A program made the position numbers and the translations under genes. A DNA stretch of 64,000 nt from Kocuria coralli (lineage in GTDB: Bacteria > Actinomycetota > Actinomycetes > Actinomycetales > Micrococcaceae): positions 1-64,000 of the forward strand of contig NZ_ML708615.1 in NCBI RefSeq assembly GCF_008831305.1. The letters are read 5' to 3'. Of the stretch, positions 26,658-34,613 are shown piece after piece; positions within the stretch are counted from its first letter, which is position 1, and each line of letters starts with the position of its first letter. The notes under the pieces were generated by a model. It was not told the origin of the DNA. It searched no databases and saw only the letters and a list, made by a program, of their open reading frames with translations.

Positions 26658-27475
26658 TGGCCACCCCCGGCGGGCGCGGCGGGCTCGGCTGCTGCCTGCT
26701 CGCCCTGGGCCTGGTCGCCCTGGGCCTGGTCGTCCTGAGCCTGGTCGTCCTGGACCCGGTCGTCCTGGACCTGGTCTCCGTCCTGCGCCGGGGCGCCGGT
26801 GGGGACTCCCGACGGCGACGGGGTGGCCGTGGCGCTGGACGGCGTCCGCTGCTGGGGGGCGGGGATGGACCCGCCGTGCAGGTCGACCTCGGACTCGGCG
26901 TCGTTCGCCGCGCGAAGCTGCTCGTCCACCTGCGCCTGCGTTTCCGGCAGGGCGTCGCGTCGTTCCCTGGCGAGGGCCGCGGCGCGGTCGGCCACGGCCG
27001 ATCCGCGCTGCACGGGCTGATCCACCAGGACGTCGTTGTCCTCACCGGCCGCGGCCGGCTCCGGGTCGCCGGTGACCTCGTCGCTGGTCAGGTCCACGAC
27101 GCCTTCGGAGGTGGCGGAGACCATGCCCTCGTCGGAAGCGGCGCGGGCGAGGTTCTGCGGCGCCTGGTAGAACTCAAGGTCCTGGGTAAGAGCCTCGGCC
27201 TCCTGGGCCAGCGAGCGCTCCTGGGCCCGTAACTCCACCAGCCGGTACTGACCGTCGCTGATCCTGACGTTGAGCAGCAGGATGACCGTGAGAGTCGCGA
27301 TGATCGCCATGACGGCGACCACGATGGGCATGAACTTCGACCATCGGCGGCGGGCGATCGCCCGTCCGGCAGCGGCCCCCGGCCGGGCCTCGCGAATCCG
27401 GCTGCGCAGTCGCTGAAGGCGGCCCTGCCTGCCCTGGGGGCCGGGCGAGGGAGCCTTTGCCTTGCGTTGCGTCAT
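26654..27475 (-). CDS. FtsL-like bitopic divisome protein
   Basis: The protein has 273 residues: a basic cytoplasmic N terminus (about 1-47), one membrane segment (about 49-69, IVVAVMAIIATLTVILLL) and a coiled-coil stretch of about 40 residues (QYRLVELRAQERSLAQEAE). This is the plan of FtsL, and its place between rsmH and ftsI is the ftsL position. Sequence similarity is too low to assign by motif. The C-terminal 150 residues are Asp/Gln/Ala/Pro-rich, mostly disordered, and contain five pentapeptide repeats of the DQAQ(D/G) type encoded by 15-bp tandem repeats. The ATG follows the rsmH TAA with no gap. FtsL stabilises the FtsQLB complex that activates FtsWI. Confidence 0.8.
   Translation of the reverse strand: MTQRKAKAPSPGPQGRQGRLQRLRSRIREARPGAAAGRAIARRRWSKFMPIVVAVMAIIATLTVILLLNVRISDGQYRLVELRAQERSLAQEAEALTQDLEFYQAPQNLARAASDEGMVSATSEGVVDLTSDEVTGDPEPAAAGEDNDVLVDQPVQRGSAVADRAAALARERRDALPETQAQVDEQLRAANDAESEVDLHGGSIPAPQQRTPSSATATPSPSGVPTGAPAQDGDQVQDDRVQDDQAQDDQAQGDQAQGEQAAAEPAAPAGGGQ
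26704..26778. repeat. Five 15-bp tandem repeats inside the FtsL-like gene
   Basis: On the plus strand the units are CCTGGGCCTGGTCGC, CCTGGGCCTGGTCGT, CCTGAGCCTGGTCGT, CCTGGACCCGGTCGT and CCTGGACCTGGTCTC, at 26704, 26719, 26734, 26749 and 26764. The period is a multiple of three, so copy-number change would lengthen or shorten the protein tail without a frameshift. Confidence 0.85.
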
Positions 27476-28453
27476 TTACGTGTTCCTGCTTCTGATTCTC
27501 TCTGCTGCGCGGAGCCTTGCCGAAGCCGCCCGGGGGTTGGCCTCGATCTCCTCCGGTGTGGGGGTGTGCGTTCCACGGGTGAGGATCTTGAACGTCGGTT
27601 TGTGCTCCTCCAGTTCGACCGGCAGGCCCTTCGGGGCTGTGGACACGGAACGAGCGGCGAGTTCCCGTTTGACGATTCTGTCCTCCAGCGAGTGATAGCT
27701 CATGGCAACGACTCGCCCGCCGAGGCTGAGAACATCCAGGGCACGTGGAATCGCGCGGGTCAGAACTTCAAGTTCCTGATTAACTTCAATGCGCAGAGCC
27801 TGGAAGGTCTGCTTGGCGGGGTGCCCTTTCTTGCGCTGCACCGCTACGGGCACCGCGGTGCGGATGACCTCGACGAGCCCGCCCGTGGTGGTCAGCTCCT
27901 CGCTCTGGCGGGCCTGAACGATCGCGCGCGCGATCCGGCCGGCGAAACGCTCCTCCCCCCAGTCCCGCAGGATGCGGCGCAGGTCCGCCTCCGAGTACGT
28001 CGCCAGGATCTCGCGAGCCGTCAGGGACGCGGTGGCGTCCATGCGCATGTCCAGCGGGGCGTCGTATGAGTAGGCGAATCCCCGCTCGCGCTCGTCGAGC
28101 TGCATGGAGGACACGCCCAGGTCGAACAGGATCCCGTCGGCCCGGGTGAAGCCGCAGCGCTCGAGTGCCTCGGGGATCTCGTCGTAGGTCGTATGCACCG
28201 GGTGGAACCGGGAGCCGTAGGGGGCGAGGCGTTCACCGGCGAGCGCCAGGGCCATGGGGTCACGGTCCACTCCGACCAGCTGGGCCGCGGGAAAGCGCTC
28301 GAGGATGGCCTGGGAATGGCCGCCCATGCCCAGGGTGGCATCGACGACGACCGGTTCGCTCCGGCCCTCCAGTCCCGGCGCCAGCAGATCCAGGCACTGG
28401 TCCAGCAGCACCGGAACGTGCCGCTCGGAGGTAGGGCGCGCTGCATCCGACAT
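27476..28453 (-). CDS. rsmH: 16S rRNA (cytosine(1402)-N(4))-methyltransferase
   Basis: RsmH (MraW) methylates C1402 of 16S rRNA at the decoding centre. The start [15 protein letters not shown], the SAM loop [25 protein letters not shown], the family signature [21 protein letters not shown], and the C-terminal [12 protein letters not shown] are all present. Length is 325 residues from the ATG at 28453, preceded by AGGAG at a good distance; the frame is open 18 codons further up without similarity. A 292-base gap separates it from mraZ. Confidence 0.96.
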   Translation of the reverse strand: MSDAARPTSERHVPVLLDQCLDLLAPGLEGRSEPVVVDATLGMGGHSQAILERFPAAQLVGVDRDPMALALAGERLAPYGSRFHPVHTTYDEIPEALERCGFTRADGILFDLGVSSMQLDERERGFAYSYDAPLDMRMDATASLTAREILATYSEADLRRILRDWGEERFAGRIARAIVQARQSEELTTTGGLVEVIRTAVPVAVQRKKGHPAKQTFQALRIEVNQELEVLTRAIPRALDVLSLGGRVVAMSYHSLEDRIVKRELAARSVSTAPKGLPVELEEHKPTFKILTRGTHTPTPEEIEANPRAASARLRAAERIRSRNT

Positions 28454-28736
28454 ATCTGCTCCTAGAGACCGGCTGCCCGGGATGGGCGGGGGGTAGACAC
28501 GCGCCATCGCATGCGGGGTTTTCGGTGCATCAGCATACTGGTGAGTCGGGCTCCCAAGACGAACACCGCACCGTGAGCTACGAGACCAGAACCCCGCCCG
28601 CTGACCGCCTCTCGAATCCGGCCTGGCTCAGGGGAAGGTGAGTCAGGACAGTGGCGGCAGTGCGGGTGGAGATCTCGTCACGGAGATCCCGATGCGGTGT
28701 ACGACCACGCGCGATGACAGCTATTCGGTTGCTGCA

Positions 28737-28758
28737 GGGACTGTTCTAGAACAGCCCC
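28737..28758. repeat. Palindrome over the mraZ stop codon
   Basis: CTGTTCTAGAACAG (28741-28754) is a perfect 14-bp palindrome; with flanks the near-palindrome extends to 22 bp. It includes the last codons and TAG of mraZ. As RNA it could form only a short stem with little loop. It may be a protein site or a chance feature constrained by coding. Confidence 0.4.
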
Positions 28759-29177
28759 GGGATGACCTCGTCCTCCGTGTCGGAGAACGCCGACTCCTGC
28801 TCCGCCAGGTACTGCTCCCATGCCTGGGCGCCCCAGATCTCTGCCCGGGAGCCGGCACCGACGACGGCCAGTTCCCGATCGAGACCTGCGTACTGACGTA
28901 GCGGGGTGGGAATGGTGACCCGTCCCTGCTTATCCGGCACCTCATCGGAGGCGCCTGAGAGAAAGACGCGGATGTAGTCACGGGCCTGCTTGGACGACAA
29001 CGGGGCCGCCCTCATCTGCTCGTGGACCTTCTCGAACTCGGCGGCGCTGAAGATGTAGATGCACCGCTCCTGTCCGCGAGTGAGCACCAGACCGTCCGAG
29101 AGTTCCTCGCGGAACTTCGCCGGAAGGATCAGACGCCCCTTCTCGTCCAGGCGTGGTGAGTACGTCCCGAGGAACAT
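28746..29177 (-). CDS. mraZ: Transcriptional regulator MraZ
   Basis: MraZ is a double AbrB/SpoVT-fold DNA-binding protein that represses its own dcw operon by binding repeated GTGG-type boxes. The two halves each carry the DxxGR-type motif: [16 protein letters not shown] and [17 protein letters not shown]. Length is 143 residues from the ATG at 29177, typical; the frame is open a further 50 codons upstream but that part has no family similarity. It is the first gene of the dcw cluster. Two AAAGTGG repeats lie 48-67 bases upstream and are the likely autoregulatory site. Confidence 0.95.
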   Translation of the reverse strand: MFLGTYSPRLDEKGRLILPAKFREELSDGLVLTRGQERCIYIFSAAEFEKVHEQMRAAPLSSKQARDYIRVFLSGASDEVPDKQGRVTIPTPLRQYAGLDRELAVVGAGSRAEIWGAQAWEQYLAEQESAFSDTEDEVIPGLF

Positions 29178-29224
29178 GCTCACCGCCTCTGTCCGAAAGG
29201 ATTCCTCCTCTGCCTCTCTCCTGT

Positions 29225-29244
29225 CCCCCACTTTACTCCACTTT
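29225..29244 (-). promoter_or_regulatory. Probable MraZ operator: two AAAGTGG repeats with a 10-bp period
   Basis: The minus strand reads AAAGTGGAGT (29235-29244) followed directly by AAAGTGGGGG (29225-29234). Known MraZ boxes are direct GTGGG/AAAGTGK repeats with about one helical turn between them, placed just upstream of mraZ. The site is 48-67 bases before the mraZ ATG. Confidence 0.7.
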
Positions 29245-29346
29245 CCTCCCCGGTCAACGCAGGACGCCCTCGACTGGGCGAAATCGGTCTGCCCGGCACC
29301 TGGGCGCGGACACCGGCGATGCGGCATTCGTGCTGGTCGCAGCGGG

Positions 29347-29397
29347 GTGGAACCGCCTGTGGAGCGTAGTGGAGGCCGTGTGGGGGTGAGGTGGAGG
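29347..29397 (+). repeat. Array of five GTGG motifs with 10-12 bp period
   Basis: TGGAA, TGGAG, TGGAG, TGGGG and TGGAG begin at 29348, 29360, 29370, 29381 and 29392 on the plus strand, each preceded by G. Spacing is 12, 10, 11 and 11 bases. The array lies about 170-220 bases upstream of mraZ, in the opposite orientation to the MraZ box. Confidence 0.5.
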
Positions 29398-29463
29398 ACT
29401 TAGAAGGCGTGAGGAGTCGGCCGGTGGGAGGGAAGCCACGAGAGGATCGGCAGAGGCACGAAG

Positions 29464-29494
29464 AAGGCCCCGGACCATGAAGGTCCGAGGCCTT
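29464..29494 (-). terminator. Intrinsic-type terminator of the DUF3040 gene
   Basis: AAGGCCCCGGACC (29464-29476) pairs with GGTCCGAGGCCTT (29482-29494), with one mismatch and a five-base loop. On the minus strand the stem is followed by CTTCTTC. It lies 49 bases past the stop codon. Confidence 0.78.
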
Positions 29495-29542
29495 GGTGCC
29501 GGAGGTCATCCGGCGGCGGGAGTCTTCCTCCCGGCTGTGCTG

Positions 29543-29947
29543 CTACTGGCCGCTGGAACGGCGTTCATCCCACTTGTTCTCGAGATTGCGCATGAAGCCC
29601 GACGACGTTGACGGCTTGGCGCTCTGCGGCGAAGGCCCGGACTTGGGTTTGGGACCGTTCTCCGCTTTCGGCTTGGACTTTCCGGCGCCATGCATGCTGG
29701 CCCAGTAGACGCCCAACGCCATGATCAAGAATCCGAGGACACCCAAGGGGACGAAGTTCGCCATCACCCCGCCGATGACGACTCCCAGACCGATCACACC
29801 CAGAACGGCTCCGAGCACGATCGCTCGTGTCGAGAACGTCGGCCGGACCGGCCGCGCGTCCATCTGGCTGGCGAACTGGGGATCGTCAGCATTTAGCTGC
29901 TGCTCGAGTTGGGCCAGCAGCTGTTGCTCTCGCTCCGATAGAGCCAC
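29543..29947 (-). CDS. DUF3040 family small membrane protein
   Basis: The protein has 134 residues from the GTG at 29947, which has GGAGG six bases upstream. The N terminus ALSEREQQLLAQLEQQL is the hallmark of DUF3040, a family found only in actinobacteria and nearly always near dcw or dinB genes. Two membrane segments (about 43-63 and 66-86) follow, then a Lys/Pro/Ser-rich tail ending ENKWDERR. The function is unknown. A TAGAAT box at 29997-30002 (minus) is a likely -10 with a leader of about 43 bases, and the hairpin at 29464-29494 ends the transcript, so it is monocistronic. Confidence 0.85.
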   Translation of the reverse strand: MALSEREQQLLAQLEQQLNADDPQFASQMDARPVRPTFSTRAIVLGAVLGVIGLGVVIGGVMANFVPLGVLGFLIMALGVYWASMHGAGKSKPKAENGPKPKSGPSPQSAKPSTSSGFMRNLENKWDERRSSGQ

Positions 29948-29996
29948 GACGTCCCTCCTTAGAACTGGTGAGCCCGTTTGGCATCCAGGGGTTAAG

Positions 29997-30002
29997 ATTC
30001 TA
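29997..30002 (-). promoter_or_regulatory. Probable -10 box of the DUF3040 gene
   Basis: TAGAAT on the minus strand lies 49 bases before the GTG start. A TTGACA is present five bases upstream of it, too close to act as its -35. Confidence 0.45.
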
Positions 30003-30153
30003 CGCCCTGTCAACCATCTTGGTTACAAGACTACCCTCCTGGAGCCCGTCACGGTATGTCCGCGAAACTCTGTGGAGAGAACTGGCAGCTCCCGTGCAGA
30101 GACCGCTTCCGCGACCGGCATCGGGGAGGACCGCGACGAGGGGCCGAGCCCGC

Positions 30154-31386
30154 TCACTGCGTCGGTTCGCCCTCCTGCCGACGGTTCCGGGTGCCGCGGT
30201 GACCGAGCATCGAGGCCGGCCCCAGACCCAGGTCGCCGAACCGTTCCCGGGCCCTGTCCATGGCGGTCTCCACCGCGGTCCAGTCCTCTTCCCGGCCGTC
30301 GAGGCTCAGCTGCACGGCGGCGTCGTCGTCCTCGAGATGCTCGGCACGGACGCCGATGAGCCGCACAGGCGCCGGGAGGGGAAGCTCCTGGGACAGCAGC
30401 TCATGAGCGTGGGTGTAGAGATCATGACCCGATGAGAACGGCTGCCCGACCGTGTGCGACCGGGAGATCGTGGTGAAATCCGACCACCGGAGCTTCAGCC
30501 CCACACGCCTGGCCCTGAGCCGGTGGGAGCGCAGCCTGGCGGCCGTCCTGTGGGACAGGCTCAGCAGCTCACGGCGGATGAGGTCGAGGTCATCGACGTC
30601 CTGCTCGAAAGTGCCCTCCGCGCCCAGGCTCTTCTCCTCTCGGACCGGGGTCACGGGGCGCGGATCGTGCCCGTTGGCCAGGGAATGCAGGTGGGCTCCC
30701 GCCGCGGGTCCCACCAGGTGGGCCAGACGGGCGGGAGACTGCTCGGCCAGATCCCCGACGTAGCGCAGCCCGGCGCCCTGGAGCACTTTGGCCGTCTTCT
30801 CCCCCACTCCCCAGAGCGCGTTCACCGGCAGCTCCGACAGGAAGGCCACCGTGTCCTGGTGATCCACCAGCAACAGCCCGTCCGGCTTGGCACGGGTGGA
30901 GGCGATCTTGGCGAGGGTCTTGGTGGCACCGATGCCGATGGACGCCGTCAGCCGCGTGCGCTCCAGGATCTGCCGGCGCAGGAGACGGGCGATCCGCACG
31001 GGCGGCCCCAGCCGCCGCACAGCTCCCGAGACGTCCAGGAAGGCTTCGTCGACGCTGATCTGCTCCACGCGGTCGGTGATCTCGTGGAACAGGTCCATGA
31101 TCGCCTGCGAGTACTTGGGGTAGGCCTCATAGTGGGGGGTCAGCACGGTGCCTTGCGGGCACATGGCCCGGGCCCGCGCCAGCGGCATGCCGGATCGGAC
31201 CCCGAAAGCACGGGCCTCATAGGAGGCCGAGAGCACCACGGAGCGGTTGGACTGCGCGGCCACGATCACGGGCTTGCCCACCAGCTCGGGGTGCTCGAGC
31301 AGTTCGACGGCGACGAAGAACATGTCCATGTCGACGTGCATGATCGCCGTGCGCCGCCACGCGGCGAGGTCGGCCTCCGTGGCCAC
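30154..31386 (-). CDS. dinB: DNA polymerase IV (Y-family translesion polymerase)
   Basis: DinB copies past damaged bases with low fidelity. Catalytic motifs are MHVDMDMFFVAVE near the N terminus and the acidic pair in ISVDEAFLDVSG. The steric and fingers region reads VVLSASYEARAFGVRSGMP. The HhH thumb (LWGVGEKTAKVL) and little-finger domain are complete. Length is 410 residues, usual for actinobacterial DinB. The C terminus has no clear beta-clamp QLxLF pentapeptide; VQLSLDG near residue 365 is the best candidate. The GTG start has GGGGAGGGG upstream. No LexA-type GAAC-N4-GTTC site is visible, so SOS control is not supported. Confidence 0.95.
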   Translation of the reverse strand: MATEADLAAWRRTAIMHVDMDMFFVAVELLEHPELVGKPVIVAAQSNRSVVLSASYEARAFGVRSGMPLARARAMCPQGTVLTPHYEAYPKYSQAIMDLFHEITDRVEQISVDEAFLDVSGAVRRLGPPVRIARLLRRQILERTRLTASIGIGATKTLAKIASTRAKPDGLLLVDHQDTVAFLSELPVNALWGVGEKTAKVLQGAGLRYVGDLAEQSPARLAHLVGPAAGAHLHSLANGHDPRPVTPVREEKSLGAEGTFEQDVDDLDLIRRELLSLSHRTAARLRSHRLRARRVGLKLRWSDFTTISRSHTVGQPFSSGHDLYTHAHELLSQELPLPAPVRLIGVRAEHLEDDDAAVQLSLDGREEDWTAVETAMDRARERFGDLGLGPASMLGHRGTRNRRQEGEPTQ

Positions 31387-31510
31387 TGCTACCCCTCCCC
31401 TGTGCGAGTGCGAATTCCTCTGCGGCTGCGGACCGGTGCCCGGTCCGGCAAGGGACTTCGTCTACCCTGAACGGGTGCAGACCCGCCAGGACCTGCGCAC
31501 ATACCGAAAT

Positions 31511-31539
31511 CTCTACTGCCATCAACCTCTACTGCCATC
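31511..31539 (+). repeat. Direct repeat in the leader of the prenyl synthase gene
   Basis: CTCTACTGCCATC occurs at 31511-31523 and again at 31527-31539, a period of 16. It ends 23 bases before the GTG start, in the dinB/prenyl synthase divergent spacer. Confidence 0.7.
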
Positions 31540-31561
31540 GCGTAGCCGCTAGGAGCCCGCA

Positions 31562-32680
31562 GTGTCTCAGGACAGCATCGCATCCACCTCCGACAACACA
31601 AGGGTGAGTGCGGAGACCGACGGTTTTCTCGAGCGCCTCTCGGCAGAGCTGTCCCGGTGGTTCGAGCTCCAGACCCGGGAGGCCGCGGAGATCACCGATG
31701 CCGCCCTGCCCCTCGTCGAGGCCGTCGCGGCCCTGTCGACGGGCGGGAAGCGGCTTCGGGCCCAGTTGCTCTACTGGGGCTGGCGGGCCGCCGGGGGCGC
31801 CAGGGAGTCGGAGATCCCCGTGGTGGCCGCGGCCTCCCTGGAGCTGTTCCAGACAGCGGCGCTGATCCACGACGACGTCATCGATCGCTCCGACACCCGC
31901 AGGTCCATGCCCAGCGTGCACAAGTGGTTCGAGGCCATCCACATGAGGCGGGGCTGGGACCTGGAGGCACCCCATTTCGGCACCTCGTCGGCGATCCTGG
32001 TCGGCGACATGGCCCTGACCTGGTCCGAGCAGCTCTTCAGCCGCGCCCTGGCCATGGCCGGCCATCCCGCCGAGGCCGCCGCCGACTTCGCGACCATGCG
32101 GACCGAGGTCATGATCGGGCAGTACCTGGACATCCACGCCGAGGTGGCCGGGCCGGACGTCCCCCGGGAGCTGACCGTCCAGCGGGCTCTGGACGTGCTC
32201 CGGTTCAAGTCGGCCAAGTACTCCGCCGAGCATCCCGTGGCGCTCGGGGCGCTGCTGGCCGCCGCCCCGGAGGAGTTCGTGGAGCAGTGCCGCGCCTTCG
32301 CCCTGCCGCTGGGCGAGGCCTTCCAGCTGCGCGACGACATCCTGGGGATCTTCGGAGATCCCGTCACGACCGGGAAGCCGGCCGGGGACGACCTCAGGGA
32401 GGGCAAGCGGACGGCCGTGATCGGACTGCACTTCGAGATGGCGGACCACGACGACGCCGCCCTGATCTCCTCCGTCCTGGGCCGCCAGGACCTGCAGGAC
32501 GACGACGTGCGCTCCGCCCGGGAGGCCCTGCGCCGCAGCGGTGCACTGGCGGCCACCGAAGACATGGTCGGCCGGCTCACCGACCGGGCGTTCACCGAAC
32601 TCGAGCGCCTGCCCACGGATCCCCTGGCCAAGGCCGCCCTGCTGGGGATCGCCAGGGCCGCGGTGAAGCGCGACAAGTGA
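31562..32680 (+). CDS. Polyprenyl (geranylgeranyl-type) diphosphate synthase
   Basis: This trans-prenyltransferase condenses isopentenyl diphosphate onto allylic diphosphates. The first Asp-rich motif is LIHDDVIDRSDTRRS (DDxxD) and the second FQLRDDILGIFGDP. GGKRLRAQLLYWG is the region I substrate motif. Length is 372 residues. Product length cannot be fixed from sequence. The position divergent from dinB and near the Rv2175c/PknL pair matches IdsA2 of mycobacteria, a short-chain (C15-C20) enzyme. The GTG start has AGGAG six bases upstream. Confidence 0.92.
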   Translation: MSQDSIASTSDNTRVSAETDGFLERLSAELSRWFELQTREAAEITDAALPLVEAVAALSTGGKRLRAQLLYWGWRAAGGARESEIPVVAAASLELFQTAALIHDDVIDRSDTRRSMPSVHKWFEAIHMRRGWDLEAPHFGTSSAILVGDMALTWSEQLFSRALAMAGHPAEAAADFATMRTEVMIGQYLDIHAEVAGPDVPRELTVQRALDVLRFKSAKYSAEHPVALGALLAAAPEEFVEQCRAFALPLGEAFQLRDDILGIFGDPVTTGKPAGDDLREGKRTAVIGLHFEMADHDDAALISSVLGRQDLQDDDVRSAREALRRSGALAATEDMVGRLTDRAFTELERLPTDPLAKAALLGIARAAVKRDK

Positions 32681-32686
32681 CCTGCG

Positions 32687-32705
32687 CGCCCGGACGAGCC
32701 GGGCG
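32687..32705. terminator. Small bidirectional hairpin between converging genes
   Basis: CGCCCGG (32687-32693) pairs with CCGGGCG (32699-32705) around a five-base loop. It lies between the prenyl synthase stop and the Rv2175c-like stop, so it can serve both directions. Confidence 0.5.
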
Positions 32706-32710
32706 AGGGG

Positions 32711-33109
32711 TCACCAGGCCATGGCCTGGGCCCGGCGCCGGACCTCGGTCTTGCGACCGGCATGCAGCAGGTCGATCGGCCGGCCCGGCAGGGAGTCGTC
32801 GGGGGTCAGAAGCCAGATCGCGGCTTCGAGGTCCGTGAAGCCGGAATCGCGCAGGACGGAGACGGTCCCATGCAGCGGATCGAGCAGCCTCCCGTCTGCC
32901 GTCAGGACGGCAGGGATTCGGCGGACCCCGTCGGAGGGGTCGCGGAAGGCGAGGACCGCACCCTCGTCGACCCACGAGTGCACCCGCGTGACGATCACCT
33001 CCATGGCCTCGGCGACGTCGGGGATGGTGATCCAGGTCTCCACCAGGGCGGCGAGTTCGTCGAACTGCTCAGGGGTGAAATCTTCTTGACGATGCTGTGA
33101 CTTCTTCAC
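32711..33109 (-). CDS. Rv2175c-like wHTH DNA-binding protein, presumed kinase substrate
   Basis: The 132-residue protein matches the M. tuberculosis Rv2175c plan: a winged-helix region (ITIPDVAEAMEVIVTRVHSWVDEGAVLAF), then the conserved C-terminal half GTVSVLRDSGFTDLEAAIWLLTPDDSL ending PIDLLHAGRKTEVRRRAQAMAW. Rv2175c binds DNA weakly and is phosphorylated by PknL on an N-terminal Thr, which stops DNA binding. Here a Thr lies at about residue 12 in EDFTPEQF. I chose the GTG at 33109 because similarity begins there; the frame is open far upstream. No strong ribosome site precedes it. The kinase gene lies 1.5 kb away with a LysM gene between. Confidence 0.82.
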   Translation of the reverse strand: MKKSQHRQEDFTPEQFDELAALVETWITIPDVAEAMEVIVTRVHSWVDEGAVLAFRDPSDGVRRIPAVLTADGRLLDPLHGTVSVLRDSGFTDLEAAIWLLTPDDSLPGRPIDLLHAGRKTEVRRRAQAMAW

Positions 33110-33321
33110 GGAGACCAGGGTGCCACGGCGGCCCGCCGACACGCACGTGGCGCGCTGGATCGGCACCCCGGCGTGACCGGGAACGCGCTGCGCACGGCGT
33201 TGGTGGCGAGGACTCCCGGCGCGTGCTGTCCGAGGTCCGCACCGCCACCGGGTACCCTCGGGAACCGCGGCCATGTTCGCTTCCCCTGGCCGTTCCCCAA
33301 GTCCCCCGAGGTCATCTCCGC

Positions 33322-34500
33322 ATGTACCGCAGTACCGAGGGCCACGATCCGCAGCGCGAGACAACGCGGTCGGATTCTTCGGCGCGCCCTTACAGAGTCC
33401 ACGCCACCCGCACAGCGACCACCATGGCGGCCCTGGCCGCCCTGAGCCTGAGCGGGGCCCCCGCCGTTCACGCCCAGCCCGCGGCGGAACAGCCCGCTGC
33501 CACCCAGGACGATCCGAGACCCAGCGGCCCGGTCCGCACCGTCGTGCCCGGAGATTCCCTGTGGTCGGTTGCCACGGCGCACGGGATCTCCGTGGACGAG
33601 CTCATGGAGTACAACGATCTCTCCGGTGACGCCGCCCTCGAGCCGGGGCAGCACCTGCGCCTGAGCCCGCCCGATGAGGAACCCGCCCCCGAGGCCCCCG
33701 GCCCCGATGCGGGCGCTGCAGAGGATCCCCATGACGTTCACGCCGAGGACCAGATCGGGGGTCGGGCGGAGGACCCGGCGCGATCGGGCCTCGACTACGA
33801 GGTCGTGCCCGGCGACTCGCTCTGGGACCTGGCCCACCGCCACGGGGTCACCGTGGCCGAGATCATCGAGGCCAACGATCTGGACGTCTCGGAGAGCCTG
33901 AAACCGGGGCGAGTGCTCCAGATCCCGGCTCCGGCCGACGACGCGGCAGGCACCGGTGGCGATCAGCCGGATCACCGGGATGAGCGGGCCGGCGACGGCG
34001 GGACCGCGCAGGTGGTCAACGACTTCCCGGGGTACGACTACGACGACCGCACCGTCGCCGCAGCCAACGAGCAGCTCGAACAGCTCGGCGAACGCCCGTC
34101 CGTGTCGCCCGCCCAGGTGCAGGATCTGGTGCGCTCCACGGCCACCGACATGGGCGTCGATCCCGCCCTGGCCCTCGCGCATGCCGAGCAGGAATCGGGC
34201 TTCGACCACCAGGTGGTCTCCCCCGCCAACGCCGTCGGCGCCATGCAGGTCATCCCGTCAGCCGGCGAGTGGGCCGAGGGCCTGGTGGGCCGGGACCTGG
34301 ATCTGCTGGACCCCCGGGACAATGTGATCGCGGGGGTGGCCATCATCCGCGAGCACGGCAAGAGGGCGGAGAGCCGGGACGAGGCCATCGGAGCCTACTA
34401 CCAGGGACTGCACGGCGTTCAGGAGTACGGGATGTACCCGGACACCAAGAGCTACGTCTCGGACGTGAAGGCCAAGCTCAAGGCCTGGGAGCGCTCCTGA
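33322..34500 (+). CDS. Secreted LysM and lytic transglycosylase-domain protein
   Basis: The 392-residue protein starts at the ATG at 33322. A signal-peptide-like segment (about residues 22-52) ends in a possible AVHAQP cleavage site. Two LysM domains (about 71-115 and 159-202, each with VPGDSLW) bind peptidoglycan, separated by an acidic Pro-rich linker. The C-terminal transglycosylase-fold domain (about 264-385) has catalytic Glu291 in HAEQESGFD and the GAMQ motif. It is likely a cell-wall lytic enzyme. It sits between the Rv2175c-like gene (divergent) and the kinase (same strand). The ribosome site is weak; a longer frame starting at 33097 would overlap the divergent gene and lacks similarity. 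Confidence 0.9.
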   Translation: MYRSTEGHDPQRETTRSDSSARPYRVHATRTATTMAALAALSLSGAPAVHAQPAAEQPAATQDDPRPSGPVRTVVPGDSLWSVATAHGISVDELMEYNDLSGDAALEPGQHLRLSPPDEEPAPEAPGPDAGAAEDPHDVHAEDQIGGRAEDPARSGLDYEVVPGDSLWDLAHRHGVTVAEIIEANDLDVSESLKPGRVLQIPAPADDAAGTGGDQPDHRDERAGDGGTAQVVNDFPGYDYDDRTVAAANEQLEQLGERPSVSPAQVQDLVRSTATDMGVDPALALAHAEQESGFDHQVVSPANAVGAMQVIPSAGEWAEGLVGRDLDLLDPRDNVIAGVAIIREHGKRAESRDEAIGAYYQGLHGVQEYGMYPDTKSYVSDVKAKLKAWERS

Positions 34501-34554
34501 GGCCCGCCGTCGTCCCGTTGCCCCCCGGGGAACCGGAGGGACGGGAGGCGGGCC
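34501..34554 (+). terminator. Terminator hairpin of the LysM gene
   Basis: GGCCCGCC (34501-34508) pairs with GGCGGGCC (34547-34554), and inside it TCCCGT pairs with ACGGGA. The stem begins at the base after the TGA stop. It separates the LysM gene from the kinase promoter. Confidence 0.75.
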
Positions 34555-34601
34555 CACGGACACAGGATCGGCGGCTTCAGCGGTCATCCAGGGCACTGAC
34601 T

Positions 34602-34607
34602 TAGTGT
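34602..34607 (+). promoter_or_regulatory. Probable -10 box of a leaderless kinase transcript
   Basis: TAGTGT, then six bases, then the GTG start of the kinase at 34614. No ribosome-binding sequence lies between. An overlapping ATG at 34612 is in another frame. Confidence 0.55.
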
Positions 34608-34613
34608 TGTCAT

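Larger units (their letters stand above)
29178..29542. other. Spacer upstream of mraZ: operator, GTGG array and terminator
   Basis: No gene is visible in these 365 bases. They hold the probable MraZ box at 29225-29244, a phased GTGG array on the other strand (29347-29397) and the terminator of the DUF3040 gene at 29464-29494. The mraZ promoter must lie between the terminator and the start codon, but I cannot place its hexamers. Confidence 0.55.

Noticed and set aside
28741-28754. LexA (SOS) box at the mraZ end
   Set aside because: The palindrome has GTTC-TA-GAAC, the reverse arrangement of the actinobacterial GAAC-N4-GTTC box, and lies at the end of a gene rather than in a promoter.
31387-31561. 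SOS control of dinB
   Set aside because: No GAAC-N4-GTTC or near match is present in the spacer upstream of dinB.
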